Both the position numbers and the translations under genes were made by a program. DNA of 64,000 bases from Longilinea arvoryzae (GTDB taxonomy: Bacteria; Chloroflexota; Anaerolineae; Anaerolineales; Anaerolineaceae): assembly GCF_001050235.1 (NCBI RefSeq), contig NZ_DF967972.1, positions 2,427,855 through 2,491,854 on the forward strand, in the 5' to 3' direction. Shown here one piece after another: positions 16,786-25,209 of the stretch. Numbering within the stretch: the stretch's first letter is position 1; each line of letters starts with the position of its first letter. The notes under the pieces were generated by a model. That model was not told where the DNA came from, ran no database searches, and saw nothing but the letters and a program-made list of their open reading frames with translations.

Positions 16786-17649
16786 CTACATGCCGGCCAG
16801 AAAGGCGATCCCCAGCGCACCCGGGCCGATGTGCGCGCCGATGACCGGACTGACATCGGCGATGAACGCTTCGGCGACGTCGCTGGCGCTGAAACGAGCG
16901 CACACGCGATCGAGCAACATGCGGGCCGCATCCGGGCAATTGGCATGGTGAACGGCGATGCGGACGGGCAACCGGCCGTTGACATCTTTCAGAAATAATT
17001 CGGTCATTTGATTGACGGCTTTACTGAAGGTCCGCACTTTATCCACAGCGTCCAACCGCCCGTCGATGAGCTTGATGATGGGTTTGAGGTTCAGCACGGA
17101 GCCCACAAAAGCAGCGGCGCCGCCAATGCGTCCGCCGCGATATAGATAATCCAGTGTGGGGACGACCACAAAGACACCGCTATTTTTAACCGCGTTTTCG
17201 GTGAGAATCCGGCATTCCTCCAACGTGGCGCCCTGTTTGGCGGCGCGGGCGGCAATCAGGGCCGGAAAACCCATGGCCATCCCAGCTCCGTAAGTATCCA
17301 CGAGTGAAATCCGACCCTTGCCGTTCATGACCATCTTCCGGGCCTGAATTGCGGAATCGAGGGTGCCGGAAAGGCGCGAGGAAATGTGCACGCTGAGAAT
17401 GTCATATCCCTGGTCGAGCAGGCGGGTGTACAGTTCGGCAAAATAACCGGGAGTGGTTTGCGATGTGGTCGGCATCGTTTTCGAATTGGACAGGCGGGTG
17501 TAAAATTCGGAAGGTTGAATATCGACGCCGTCCTGGTAACTCTGATCGCCCCAAATGACCTGCAGGGGAGCCACGAACATGGGATAGCCCTGAATGATTT
17601 CTTTTGGGAAACAGGCGGTCGAGTCGGTAACAATGGCGACTTTGGACAT
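16786..17649 (-). CDS. DegV family fatty-acid-binding protein
   Basis: A 287-residue DegV protein. It begins MSKVAIVTDSTACFP and continues with the family signatures MPTTSQTTPGYF, SVHISSRLSGT and LDYLYRGGRIGG. DegV/FakB proteins hold a fatty acid in a pocket and, in Firmicutes, present it to the kinase FakA for phosphorylation. No FakA is in the window, so the partner here is unknown. GAGGAG precedes the ATG. The gene ends in a strong terminator and is divergent from ffh. Confidence 0.93.
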   Translation of the reverse strand: MSKVAIVTDSTACFPKEIIQGYPMFVAPLQVIWGDQSYQDGVDIQPSEFYTRLSNSKTMPTTSQTTPGYFAELYTRLLDQGYDILSVHISSRLSGTLDSAIQARKMVMNGKGRISLVDTYGAGMAMGFPALIAARAAKQGATLEECRILTENAVKNSGVFVVVPTLDYLYRGGRIGGAAAFVGSVLNLKPIIKLIDGRLDAVDKVRTFSKAVNQMTELFLKDVNGRLPVRIAVHHANCPDAARMLLDRVCARFSASDVAEAFIADVSPVIGAHIGPGALGIAFLAGM

Positions 17650-17786
17650 AAAACTCCTCGATAACGGATAAGAATGAAAACAGGCTGATTTTCTGAAGGT
17701 AATAACCCATAAGGCAGGGGAAGGTTGCGAAAAAATCCAAAAGATTTGACAAAATGCGAAAACTGTAAGCTTTCCCGGGCCATCTC

Positions 17787-17815
17787 TTGACCCACCTTGC
17801 TTTCTAGGCTAAAAT
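17787..17815 (+). promoter_or_regulatory. Promoter of ffh
   Basis: TTGACC (17787-17792) and TAAAAT (17810-17815) are 17 bases apart. The expected start near 17822 leaves a leader of ~50 bases containing a GC-rich hairpin, CGCCCC...GGGGTG. Confidence 0.7.
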
Positions 17816-17870
17816 CAATCGGTTAGACGCCCCGGCTGTGGGGTGTTGTTTTCTATGGATGTGAATCGAC

Positions 17871-19193
17871 GTGTTTGAGACTTTAAGCGACCGTTTGAAT
17901 AAAATCTTTGATAATCTGCGCCGGCGCGGGAAACTTTCCGAAGCCGATGTGGACGCCGTGATGCGTGAGGTCCGCCTGGCATTGCTGGAAGCGGACGTGC
18001 ATTACAGCGTGGTCAAAGATTTCGTGGCTCGCGTTCGCGCCCGGTCCATCGGCGCCGAAGTCTCCAAAGCGCTCAACCCCGCCCAACAGGTCATCAAGAT
18101 CGTTAATGAAGAGATGATTGGCACCCTGGGTGAACCGGCCCGGCTCAACCTGGCCGGCCCCAAACCCTGGCTGGTGATGATCGTCGGTTTGCAGGGTTCG
18201 GGTAAAACAACCGCCGCCGCCAAGCTGGCGCGTTTACTGCGTTCGCAGGGCGAGCGGGTGATGCTTGTGGCCGCGGACCCTTACCGACCGGCGGCCATCA
18301 AACAATTGCAAACACTGGGCGAACGGGTTGGTGTGCCGGTCTTCACCGAAGACGGTGTGAATCCGCCGGAACTGGCGGCGCATGCCTTCGACCAGGCCAG
18401 GAAGGGCGGTTACACCGTGGTCATCCTGGATACGGCCGGCCGTTCGCAGTTGGACGATCAGTTGATGGACGAACTGCGGTCGATCAGCCGCAAGGTCACG
18501 CCGACCGATACCTTGCTGGTGATCGATTCGATGATCGGCCAGGAAGCCCTGCACGTGGCGGAGGGTTTCCGGGATACGGTTTCACTGACCGGGCTCGTGC
18601 TGACCAAAATGGACGGCGACAGCCGTGGCGGCGCCGCAATTTCCATCCGCTCGGTGACCGGCGTGCCCATCAAATTCCTCAGCACCGGCGAAGGCGTCGA
18701 TGCGCTGGAAAGTTACGATCCACGCCGCCTGGCTTCGCGCATTCTGGGCATGGGCGATGTGATTGGCCTGATCGAAAAGGCCGAAGCCGCTTACGATGAG
18801 CAATCGGCGCGCGACCAGGCGAAAAAGATGATGAAGGGCGATTTTACGCTGGAAGATTTCGCCCAACAATTGCGCCAGATTCGTAAAATGGGGCCGTTCC
18901 AGCAAATCCTGGATATGCTGCCGGGCAACCTCGGACAGGCCGCCCGAAACATCGATCCGAAAGATGCCGAAAAGTCACTCAAGGTCACTGAAGCCATTCT
19001 AAGTTCGATGACGCAGGCCGAACGCCACGACCCGGATATCCTTAACGCGAGCCGCCGGCGGCGGATTGCGCGCGGTTCGGGCACCGAGGTGCAGGATGTG
19101 AATCGCATCCTCAAGCAATTCCGCGAGACACAGCGGATGGTCAAAACACTGCAAAAAACAGGCGGTCGCGGAATGCCCCGCATGTTTGGATAA
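17871..19193 (+). CDS. ffh: Signal recognition particle protein Ffh
   Basis: Ffh binds signal peptides at the ribosome with the SRP RNA and delivers them to FtsY. The 440-residue protein has the NG domain with P-loop GLQGSGKTTAAAKLA (~106-120), the DTAGR box, the TKMDGDSRGGAA motif, and a C-terminal M domain with KMGPFQQILDMLPG and the RNA-binding RRRRIARGSG-type stretch. Length and motifs are normal. The start codon is GTG with only a weak ribosome site. The next gene, rpsP, follows after 135 bases. No SRP RNA was recognised in the flanks. Confidence 0.97.
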   Translation: MFETLSDRLNKIFDNLRRRGKLSEADVDAVMREVRLALLEADVHYSVVKDFVARVRARSIGAEVSKALNPAQQVIKIVNEEMIGTLGEPARLNLAGPKPWLVMIVGLQGSGKTTAAAKLARLLRSQGERVMLVAADPYRPAAIKQLQTLGERVGVPVFTEDGVNPPELAAHAFDQARKGGYTVVILDTAGRSQLDDQLMDELRSISRKVTPTDTLLVIDSMIGQEALHVAEGFRDTVSLTGLVLTKMDGDSRGGAAISIRSVTGVPIKFLSTGEGVDALESYDPRRLASRILGMGDVIGLIEKAEAAYDEQSARDQAKKMMKGDFTLEDFAQQLRQIRKMGPFQQILDMLPGNLGQAARNIDPKDAEKSLKVTEAILSSMTQAERHDPDILNASRRRRIARGSGTEVQDVNRILKQFRETQRMVKTLQKTGGRGMPRMFG

Positions 19194-19328
19194 CCCACCG
19201 TTTCGGGCGGAGAGTTTTCGCGCTTCCTTCAGCGCCCCCAGGCTCTCCAATCTGACGGCTGGACGGAATGAAATTTCGCGATATACTTGATTTGAGAAAC
19301 ACTAGAAAGTAAAAGGGAGATCGACTCG

Positions 19329-19682
19329 ATGGTTCGTATTCGTTTGCGCCGCACTGGTTTGAAGGGTCAGGCTACGTATCGTATCATTGCCGCGGATAAG
19401 GAAAGCCCGCGCGATGGCCGTTTCATTGAAATTCTGGGTTCTTACAATCCACGGACTGAACCCTTCACGTTCGAAGTACAGGAAGACCGCATTTATGATT
19501 GGATGAGCAAGGGCGCGCAGCCCAGTGATTCAGTGCTCATGCTCTTCAAGAGTGTTGGTCTGTTGGATCGCTTTGCCCGCTATAAGGCCGGCGAACCGGT
19601 TGAAAAGCTGCTGGAAGAAGCCAAGGCAGTTTACGAGAACCGTAAAACCACCACGAAGACCCTCCCCTCCACGTCGAAATAA
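19329..19682 (+). CDS. rpsP: 30S ribosomal protein S16
   Basis: The 117-residue protein begins MVRIRLRRTGLKGQATYRIIAADKESPRDGRFIEILGSY, unmistakably bS16, with a ~30-residue C-terminal extension common outside Proteobacteria. GGGAGA precedes the ATG. A TATACT at 19282-19287 may be its -10, although the -35 is weak. A short hairpin CACCGG/CCGGTG (19707-19725) lies between it and khpA. In many bacteria rpsP is followed by rimM, trmD and rplS; here khpA and rimM follow but trmD and rplS do not. Confidence 0.97.
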   Translation: MVRIRLRRTGLKGQATYRIIAADKESPRDGRFIEILGSYNPRTEPFTFEVQEDRIYDWMSKGAQPSDSVLMLFKSVGLLDRFARYKAGEPVEKLLEEAKAVYENRKTTTKTLPSTSK

Positions 19683-19744
19683 TTGCGACCGGAAATGATA
19701 CTAGAGCACCGGCGTTTTTCCGGTGATCTGGAAAGGGAGAAGCC

Positions 19745-19984
19745 GTGAAGGATCTGATCGATTTCATCGCCCGTTCTCTGGTTGATGATCCCACCCAGGT
19801 GGAAATCAAACAGGAGCGCGCGGGCGCCACGAAAGTTCACATCGAACTGAGGGTCGCCAAAGAAGATATGGGGCGTGTCATCGGTAAAGGTGGCCGGGTG
19901 GCCAACGCGATGCGGGTTTTGCTGCGCGTGGCTGCCGCCCGCGAGGGTAAACAGGCCAGTCTGGATGTCGTAGAACCCCGATGA
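19745..19984 (+). CDS. khpA: KH-domain RNA-binding protein KhpA (YlqC)
   Basis: A 79-residue protein with the KH signature DMGRVIGKGGRVANAMRVLLR, its GKGG loop intact. KhpA-type proteins bind RNA, often as a heterodimer with KhpB, and affect cell size and small RNAs in Firmicutes. The start codon is GTG with a GGGAG ribosome site. The stop overlaps the ATG of rimM by four bases (ATGA), so the two are translationally coupled. Confidence 0.93.
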   Translation: MKDLIDFIARSLVDDPTQVEIKQERAGATKVHIELRVAKEDMGRVIGKGGRVANAMRVLLRVAAAREGKQASLDVVEPR

Positions 19985-20547
19985 AACCACGCCGGATGGT
20001 CCCTCCCGTAACACCATCGGATGAAACAGGCTCGCCCCTGACGGGCGAGCCTGTCTTTCTGATTGTCGGAAAACTCCGCCGGCCGCATGGCCTGGCCGGA
20101 GAAGTTTTAATGGAAGTGATCACGGACTTTCCAGAGAGAATGCGCAGTGGGCGCGAATTATTCATCGGCGAGACCCACGTGCCCATACATCTGGAAAGGA
20201 CCCGCAAGAATCCACCATTCCTACTGCTCAAATTCCGCGACATCGATACACCCGAAGAAGTTGGAAAATTCCGCAATTGCATGGTGTATGTGCGCGCGGA
20301 CAGCCTTCCGAAGTTGCCTGAAGGTGAATATTATCAGCACCAAATGATTGGCCTGAAGGTTCTCACGGAAGAGGGGCAATCCCTGGGCATCCTAACCGAG
20401 GTGGTGGAAACCGGAGCTAACGACGTTTATATCGTTACCGGCGAGGATGGAAAAGAAATTTTGCTGCCGGCGATTCGCGAGGTTATCCTGTCGGTCAACC
20501 TGGCGGAGAAGACCATGACTGTCCGGCCGCAAATCTGGCAGGATTAG
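19981..20547 (+). CDS. rimM: 16S rRNA processing protein RimM
   Basis: RimM assists maturation of the 30S head domain near S19. The 188-residue product carries the N-terminal FLIVGKLRRPHGLAGEVLMEV block and a C-terminal PRC-barrel region ending in IREVILSVNLAEKTMTV. The first ~25 residues are extra compared with typical RimM proteins and are encoded partly by a perfect 12-bp palindrome at 20026-20054. No later in-frame start codon exists before the conserved block, so the extension appears real. It is coupled to khpA by a 4-base overlap. Confidence 0.93.
   Translation: MKPRRMVPPVTPSDETGSPLTGEPVFLIVGKLRRPHGLAGEVLMEVITDFPERMRSGRELFIGETHVPIHLERTRKNPPFLLLKFRDIDTPEEVGKFRNCMVYVRADSLPKLPEGEYYQHQMIGLKVLTEEGQSLGILTEVVETGANDVYIVTGEDGKEILLPAIREVILSVNLAEKTMTVRPQIWQD
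20026..20054 (+). repeat. Perfect 12-bp palindrome inside the rimM coding region
   Basis: The arms 20026-20037 and 20043-20054 (ACAGGCTCGCCC and its complement) match at all 12 positions around a 5-nt loop, CTGAC, followed by CTTTCT. It encodes Thr-Gly-Ser-Pro-Leu-Thr-Gly-Glu-Pro-Val. It could be a captured palindromic element or a translational or transcriptional attenuator. Confidence 0.8.
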
Positions 20548-20548
20548 A

Positions 20549-21664
20549 ATGGACCACCGCATCTACTGGATGGGATTCAACCTGGTCAAGGGAATCGGGG
20601 CCGTGCGCATGCAGGCGCTGCTGGATTACTTCGGCAATTTGGAAATTGCCTGGAATGCCCCCGGTGATGCCCTGGCCTCGGCGGGACTGCCGCCGAAAAT
20701 CGTTGAAACCTTTCTGAAGATGCGCAAGAGCGTGGACCTGAATGAAATCTGGTCCCGGATCGAGGAACAGGGCATCCAGGTCTTGATTCGCGAGGATGAA
20801 GCCTATCCCCGCCACCTGCGAGAGATCGACCAACCGCCGCCGGTGCTTTATATGCGCGGCGAGTTGCTGCCGGAGGACGATTTTGCGGTGGCCGTGGTGG
20901 GTACGCGGCGGGTAACCCCGTACGGCAGACAGGTGGCCGCTGAACTGGCTGCCTACCTGGGCGCAAACGGCATCACGGTGGTCAGCGGTTTGGCGCGCGG
21001 CGTGGATGCCATTGCCCACGATGCGGCCATGAAAGCCGGCGGGCGCACGCTCGCGGTGCTGGGCAGCGGCGTGGACCGCATTTATCCGCCCGAGCACGAA
21101 CGGCTGGCCGGGCAGATCATCAGCCGCGGCGCACTGGTCAGCGATTACGCGCCGGGTACCCCGCCCGACAGTACGAATTTTCCGCCCCGCAACCGGATCA
21201 TCTCCGGCCTGGCCATGGCGACGGTGGTCATCGAGGCGGGCGAAACCAGCGGCGCCCTGATCACGGCCACTTTTGCCGTCGAGCAGGGCCGCGAGGTGTT
21301 TGCCGTGCCGGGCAGCATTCTGGCGCCGCAAAGCAAGGGCACCAACCGCCTGATTCAATTGGGCGCGCACCCGCTGCTCGAAATGCAGGATGTGCTCGAG
21401 ATCTTGAAACTGCAGCAGGTCCAGGAACAGGTCAGTGCGCGGCGCAGTTTGCCGGCTGACGGAATCGAAGCCAGGCTGTTGGGCGTCCTGGGCGGTGAAG
21501 CCCAGCACATCGACGAGATCTCGATTAAATCCGGCTTGCCAATTGATCAGGTTTCGGCTACACTCGCTATCATGGAACTTAAGGGCATGATCCGCCAGTT
21601 GGGCGGGATGAATTACGTGACTATTCGAGAGATTCGACCTCAATATTCAACAGATCACAAATGA
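20549..21664 (+). CDS. dprA: DNA processing protein DprA
   Basis: DprA binds incoming single-stranded DNA during natural transformation and loads RecA. The 371-residue protein has an N-terminal helical/HhH-like part (~1-75), a Rossmann-like core (~80-290) with VVGTRRVTPYGRQVA, SGLARGVDAIAH, LGSGVDRIYPPEH and FPPRNRIISGLA, and a C-terminal winged-helix segment (~310-370). The ATG follows the rimM stop by one base. Its presence hints at competence, but no other competence gene is in the window. Its stop overlaps the manC start (ATGA). Confidence 0.95.
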   Translation: MDHRIYWMGFNLVKGIGAVRMQALLDYFGNLEIAWNAPGDALASAGLPPKIVETFLKMRKSVDLNEIWSRIEEQGIQVLIREDEAYPRHLREIDQPPPVLYMRGELLPEDDFAVAVVGTRRVTPYGRQVAAELAAYLGANGITVVSGLARGVDAIAHDAAMKAGGRTLAVLGSGVDRIYPPEHERLAGQIISRGALVSDYAPGTPPDSTNFPPRNRIISGLAMATVVIEAGETSGALITATFAVEQGREVFAVPGSILAPQSKGTNRLIQLGAHPLLEMQDVLEILKLQQVQEQVSARRSLPADGIEARLLGVLGGEAQHIDEISIKSGLPIDQVSATLAIMELKGMIRQLGGMNYVTIREIRPQYSTDHK

Positions 21665-22752
21665 ACGAACATTTCTATGCTGTCATCATGGCCGGCGGCG
21701 GGGGAACGCGCCTTTGGCCGCTTTCGAGACAAAATCGACCGAAGCAGATGCTTCGCCTGGTAAGCGATCGAACGCTTTTCCAGATGGCCACAGACCGGTT
21801 GCAGGGCTTATTTCCGGTCGATCACATCTATGTCGTGACCGTCGCCGATCAGGCGACCGAATTGCAGAAACAGAGCCCGAACATTCCGGCTGAAAACTAC
21901 ATCCTCGAGCCCATGCCGCGCGGCACGGCCTCGGTGGTCGGATTGGCGGCGGTCGTTCTGCAGAAACGCGACCCTGAAGCGGTCATGGCCGTCCTGACCG
22001 CTGACCATTACATCGAAAATGTGGCTGGTTTCCAGCAAATTTTGTCGTCTGCCCAGGAATTGGCCCGCAAGGATTTCCTGGTCACGCTTGGGATTCAACC
22101 CACCTTCCCGGCAACCGGTTATGGCTATATCCAGCGCGGTGAACTCCTGGGCCATTACGGCCAGCACGACGCGTACCGGGTGTTGAGATTCAAGGAAAAA
22201 CCCAATGAAGAAACCGCCCGCGGATTACTTCAGCGTGGCGATCACTTCTGGAACTCGGGCATGTTCATCTGGCGGGTCGATCGCATTCAGGAAGAATTCA
22301 GCCGCCAGATGGGCGAACTATACCAGACCCTGGAACAGATCGCGAAAAGCTGGGGAACCGCCTGGCAAACCGAGACACTGAAGAAATTATGGCCGCAGAT
22401 CAAGCCCCAGACTATCGACTACGGCATCATGGAACACGCCCAGCAGGTGGCCGTATTACCCGGCGCGGATCTGGGATGGAGTGATGTGGGTAGCTGGGAT
22501 TCACTGTTCGACGTGCTGCCCGGCGATCCAAATGGCAACATCCACATCAGCGCCATGCACCTAGGGATTGACACGCGTGATACGCTTGTATGTACCGAAG
22601 ATCCAAATCGTTTGGTGGTGACAATTGGCGTCAAGAATCTCATCATCGTCGACGCCGGAGATGCATTGCTGGTTTGCCCGAGAGATGACGCTCAAAAGGT
22701 CCGTGAACTGGTGAAATTACTCGACCAGAACGGCTACCAGCTTTATTTGTAG
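21661..22752 (+). CDS. manC: Mannose-1-phosphate guanylyltransferase
   Basis: This enzyme makes GDP-mannose from mannose-1-phosphate and GTP. The 363-residue protein opens AVIMAGGGGTRLWPLSRQNRPKQML, the nucleotidyltransferase signature, and continues with VLTADHYI, FKEKPNEETA, WNSGMFIWR and DLGWSDVGSWDS. It lacks the C-terminal isomerase domain of bifunctional enzymes. GDP-mannose could supply the glycan locus at 33-50 kb. It overlaps dprA by four bases and is followed by topA after 10 bases. Confidence 0.94.
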   Translation: MNEHFYAVIMAGGGGTRLWPLSRQNRPKQMLRLVSDRTLFQMATDRLQGLFPVDHIYVVTVADQATELQKQSPNIPAENYILEPMPRGTASVVGLAAVVLQKRDPEAVMAVLTADHYIENVAGFQQILSSAQELARKDFLVTLGIQPTFPATGYGYIQRGELLGHYGQHDAYRVLRFKEKPNEETARGLLQRGDHFWNSGMFIWRVDRIQEEFSRQMGELYQTLEQIAKSWGTAWQTETLKKLWPQIKPQTIDYGIMEHAQQVAVLPGADLGWSDVGSWDSLFDVLPGDPNGNIHISAMHLGIDTRDTLVCTEDPNRLVVTIGVKNLIIVDAGDALLVCPRDDAQKVRELVKLLDQNGYQLYL

Positions 22753-22755
22753 GAG
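22751..22755 (+). promoter_or_regulatory. Ribosome binding site deciding the topA start
   Basis: AGGAG lies 7 bases before the TTG at 22763. It supports the long form of TopA that includes the N-terminal zinc ribbon. Confidence 0.75.
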
Positions 22756-22762
22756 TAAGCCT

Positions 22763-25078
22763 TTGGAAGCCTATTGCGTTAAATGCAAGCAAAAGCGAGA
22801 AATTCAAAATCCGCAGGCGGATTTCAATAAAGTCGGAGCTCCCATTACACGGGGAACCTGTCCAGTGTGCAGCAAACCCATCTTTCGGATGGGACGCACC
22901 CCGGCGCACGACGGCCTGACGCCACCCGAAAAAGTCAGCCGCGAACCGAAACGAAAAGGAAAACTGGTGATCGTCGAATCACCCGCCAAGGCGCGTACCG
23001 TGGGACGCTTCCTGGGAAAGGGCTTTACCGTTCGGGCCTCGGTGGGTCATGTGCGCGATCTGCTGCGTTCGGAATTGTCCGTGGATGTCGAGCACAATTT
23101 TCAACCCAAGTACCGGGTTCCCAACGAGAAACGCCAGGTGGTCAAGGAACTTAAATCGCTGGCGAAGACGGCCGAAGAAATCTACCTTGCCACCGACCCG
23201 GATCGCGAAGGCGAGGCGATTGCCTGGCACTTAATGGAAGCTGCCGAAATCGACCCAAAGATTTCGAAGCGGGTGGTTTTTCATGAAATCACCCAGCCGG
23301 CCATCGAGGAAGCCTTCGCTCACCCGCGGGATATCGATATGTCGCTGGTGGATGCCCAGCAGGCCCGGCGCGTGCTCGACCGGTTGGTCGGTTACAGCCT
23401 GAGCCCGCTGTTGTGGGAAAAGGTCCGCAGCCGGTTATCCGCCGGCCGGGTGCAGTCGGTCGCGCTGCGTTTGATCGTCGAACGCGAGCGTGAAATCGAT
23501 GCTTTCGACCCCGTGGAATACTGGACCCTGGGAGCCGAACTTAAACCGCACGGCGGCAAGAAGAACGCTTACCTGGCTCGATTGGCGCGCCTTGATGATG
23601 CCGAACCCCGCCTGCCGGATCAGGCTTCCGTGGATGCACTGCTGGCCGATCTCGAGGACGCGACCTACGAAATCAGCAAAATCAAACGCACCGAACGCCG
23701 CCGCAAGCCGCAGGCGCCTTTCATTACCAGCACGCTACAGCAGGAATCGTCGCGCCGTCTGGGATATACCGCGCGCCGGACCATGTCGCTGGCGCAGCAA
23801 TTGTATGAAGGCCTGGATGTCGGTGAGGGGGGCACGTCCGGCCTCATCACCTATATGCGTACCGATTCGACGAACGTTTCCGAGCTGGCTCAACGCGAAG
23901 CGCGCGAGATGATCGGGCAACAATACGGCGCCGATTTTCTACCCCCGGCTCCACCCCAGTACAAGACTCGCGCGGTCGGCGCGCAGGAAGCCCATGAGGC
24001 CATCCGGCCCACTTCAGTCTTGCGCGCCCCGGATAAGGTCAAACCCTTCCTGACGCCGGAGCAGTTCAAGCTTTATCAGCTCATCTGGCAGCGCTTCGTT
24101 GCCTCACAAATGGAGGCTGCGATCTTCGACACGGTTTCGGTGGAAATCAGCACCCGGACGCAGGCCCATGAGTATCTGTGGCGCGCTTCCGGATCCACGC
24201 TGCGCTTCCCGGGTTACCTGATCGTGTATGAAGAAGCCAAAGACGAGGATCTTAAGGGCGAGGATGAGGATAACGTGCGTATTCCGCCCGGTCTCGAAGA
24301 AGGCCAGCGGCAGGAGTTGGTCCGCCTGATACCCGAGCAGCATTTCACCCAGCCGCCGCCTCGATTTACCGAAGCAACGCTGGTGCAATCCCTCGAGGAA
24401 CATGGTATCGGCCGGCCTTCGACATATGCGCCCATTCTATCGACCATTCAGGAGCGCGGTTATGTGATCCGGGAGACCAAACGTCTGTTCCCGACCGAGA
24501 CGGGCATCCTGGTTAACGATTTGCTGGTGAAGCATTTCCCTGAAATTGTGGATTTGAATTTCACCGCGAATATGGAATCGAACCTGGATAGCGTTGCCGA
24601 GGGTGAGCGCGAATGGCCCGGCATCGTGGCCGATTTTTACAGCGAATTCGAACCCCAGCTCAAGAAGGCCCAGGAGGAGATGCCGGTCACGAAGGCGGAA
24701 CTGGAGAAAGTCGGCCGCGCCTGTCCCGAATGCGGTCACGATCTGGTCATCCGCTGGGGTCGCTTTGGAAAGTTCATCAGTTGCAGCAATTTCCCGACCT
24801 GCCGGCACACCGAACCCTGGTTGGAAAAAATCGGCGTCACCTGCCCGAAGGACGGCGGCGATATCGTTCTGCGTAAGACTCGGAAAGGCCGCATCTTCTA
24901 TGGATGCGCAAATTATCCAACCTGTGATTTCACCTCCTGGAAGCGACCGGTGTCGGCGCCCTGCCCCAAATGCGGCGGTTTGTTGGTCCTTTCGAACAAG
25001 CGGGAGGTGCAGTGCACGCAATGCCAGGAGACATTCCCGCTCGATCAGATCGAAGAAACGCCCGTTGAAACGGCATAA
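22763..25078 (+). CDS. topA: DNA topoisomerase I with N-terminal DUF5679-like zinc ribbon
   Basis: Type IA topoisomerase that relaxes negative supercoils. The 771-residue protein starts at TTG. Residues 1-45 form a CxxC...CxxC ribbon (Cys5, Cys8, Cys33, Cys36) resembling DUF5679, an unusual addition. The Toprim domain follows (LVIVESPAKARTVGRFLG, then DPDREGEAIAWH). The active-site Tyr364 is in GLITYMRTDSTNVS. Two C-terminal topoisomerase zinc fingers (~650-740) are visible, CPECGHDLVIRWGRFGKFISC and CPKDGGDIVL...CANYPTCDF, then a final four-Cys ribbon. It is the last gene of the rpsP-topA series. Confidence 0.96.
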   Translation: MEAYCVKCKQKREIQNPQADFNKVGAPITRGTCPVCSKPIFRMGRTPAHDGLTPPEKVSREPKRKGKLVIVESPAKARTVGRFLGKGFTVRASVGHVRDLLRSELSVDVEHNFQPKYRVPNEKRQVVKELKSLAKTAEEIYLATDPDREGEAIAWHLMEAAEIDPKISKRVVFHEITQPAIEEAFAHPRDIDMSLVDAQQARRVLDRLVGYSLSPLLWEKVRSRLSAGRVQSVALRLIVEREREIDAFDPVEYWTLGAELKPHGGKKNAYLARLARLDDAEPRLPDQASVDALLADLEDATYEISKIKRTERRRKPQAPFITSTLQQESSRRLGYTARRTMSLAQQLYEGLDVGEGGTSGLITYMRTDSTNVSELAQREAREMIGQQYGADFLPPAPPQYKTRAVGAQEAHEAIRPTSVLRAPDKVKPFLTPEQFKLYQLIWQRFVASQMEAAIFDTVSVEISTRTQAHEYLWRASGSTLRFPGYLIVYEEAKDEDLKGEDEDNVRIPPGLEEGQRQELVRLIPEQHFTQPPPRFTEATLVQSLEEHGIGRPSTYAPILSTIQERGYVIRETKRLFPTETGILVNDLLVKHFPEIVDLNFTANMESNLDSVAEGEREWPGIVADFYSEFEPQLKKAQEEMPVTKAELEKVGRACPECGHDLVIRWGRFGKFISCSNFPTCRHTEPWLEKIGVTCPKDGGDIVLRKTRKGRIFYGCANYPTCDFTSWKRPVSAPCPKCGGLLVLSNKREVQCTQCQETFPLDQIEETPVETA

Positions 25079-25123
25079 ACCTTGCAACATTGTTCGTTGA
25101 AACCCTTTGCCAATCGGTGGCTG

Positions 25124-25152
25124 TTGCTTTCTTGCAACTTTAGTTCTAAAAT
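25124..25152 (+). promoter_or_regulatory. Promoter of the unknown membrane protein gene at 25210
   Basis: TTGCTT (25124-25129) and TAAAAT (25147-25152) are 17 bases apart, leaving a leader of ~50 bases with GTAGGAG before the ATG. Confidence 0.6.
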
Positions 25153-25209
25153 AAACGCAAATTAAAAGCAGACCGCTAGGCAGGAGTTCTAAACCTGTAG
25201 GAGCTGACT

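Noticed and set aside
17700..17870. SRP RNA or other structured RNA upstream of ffh
   Set aside because: No GGAA-type SRP Alu/S-domain hairpin could be recognised; the interval is explained by divergent promoters and a short leader.
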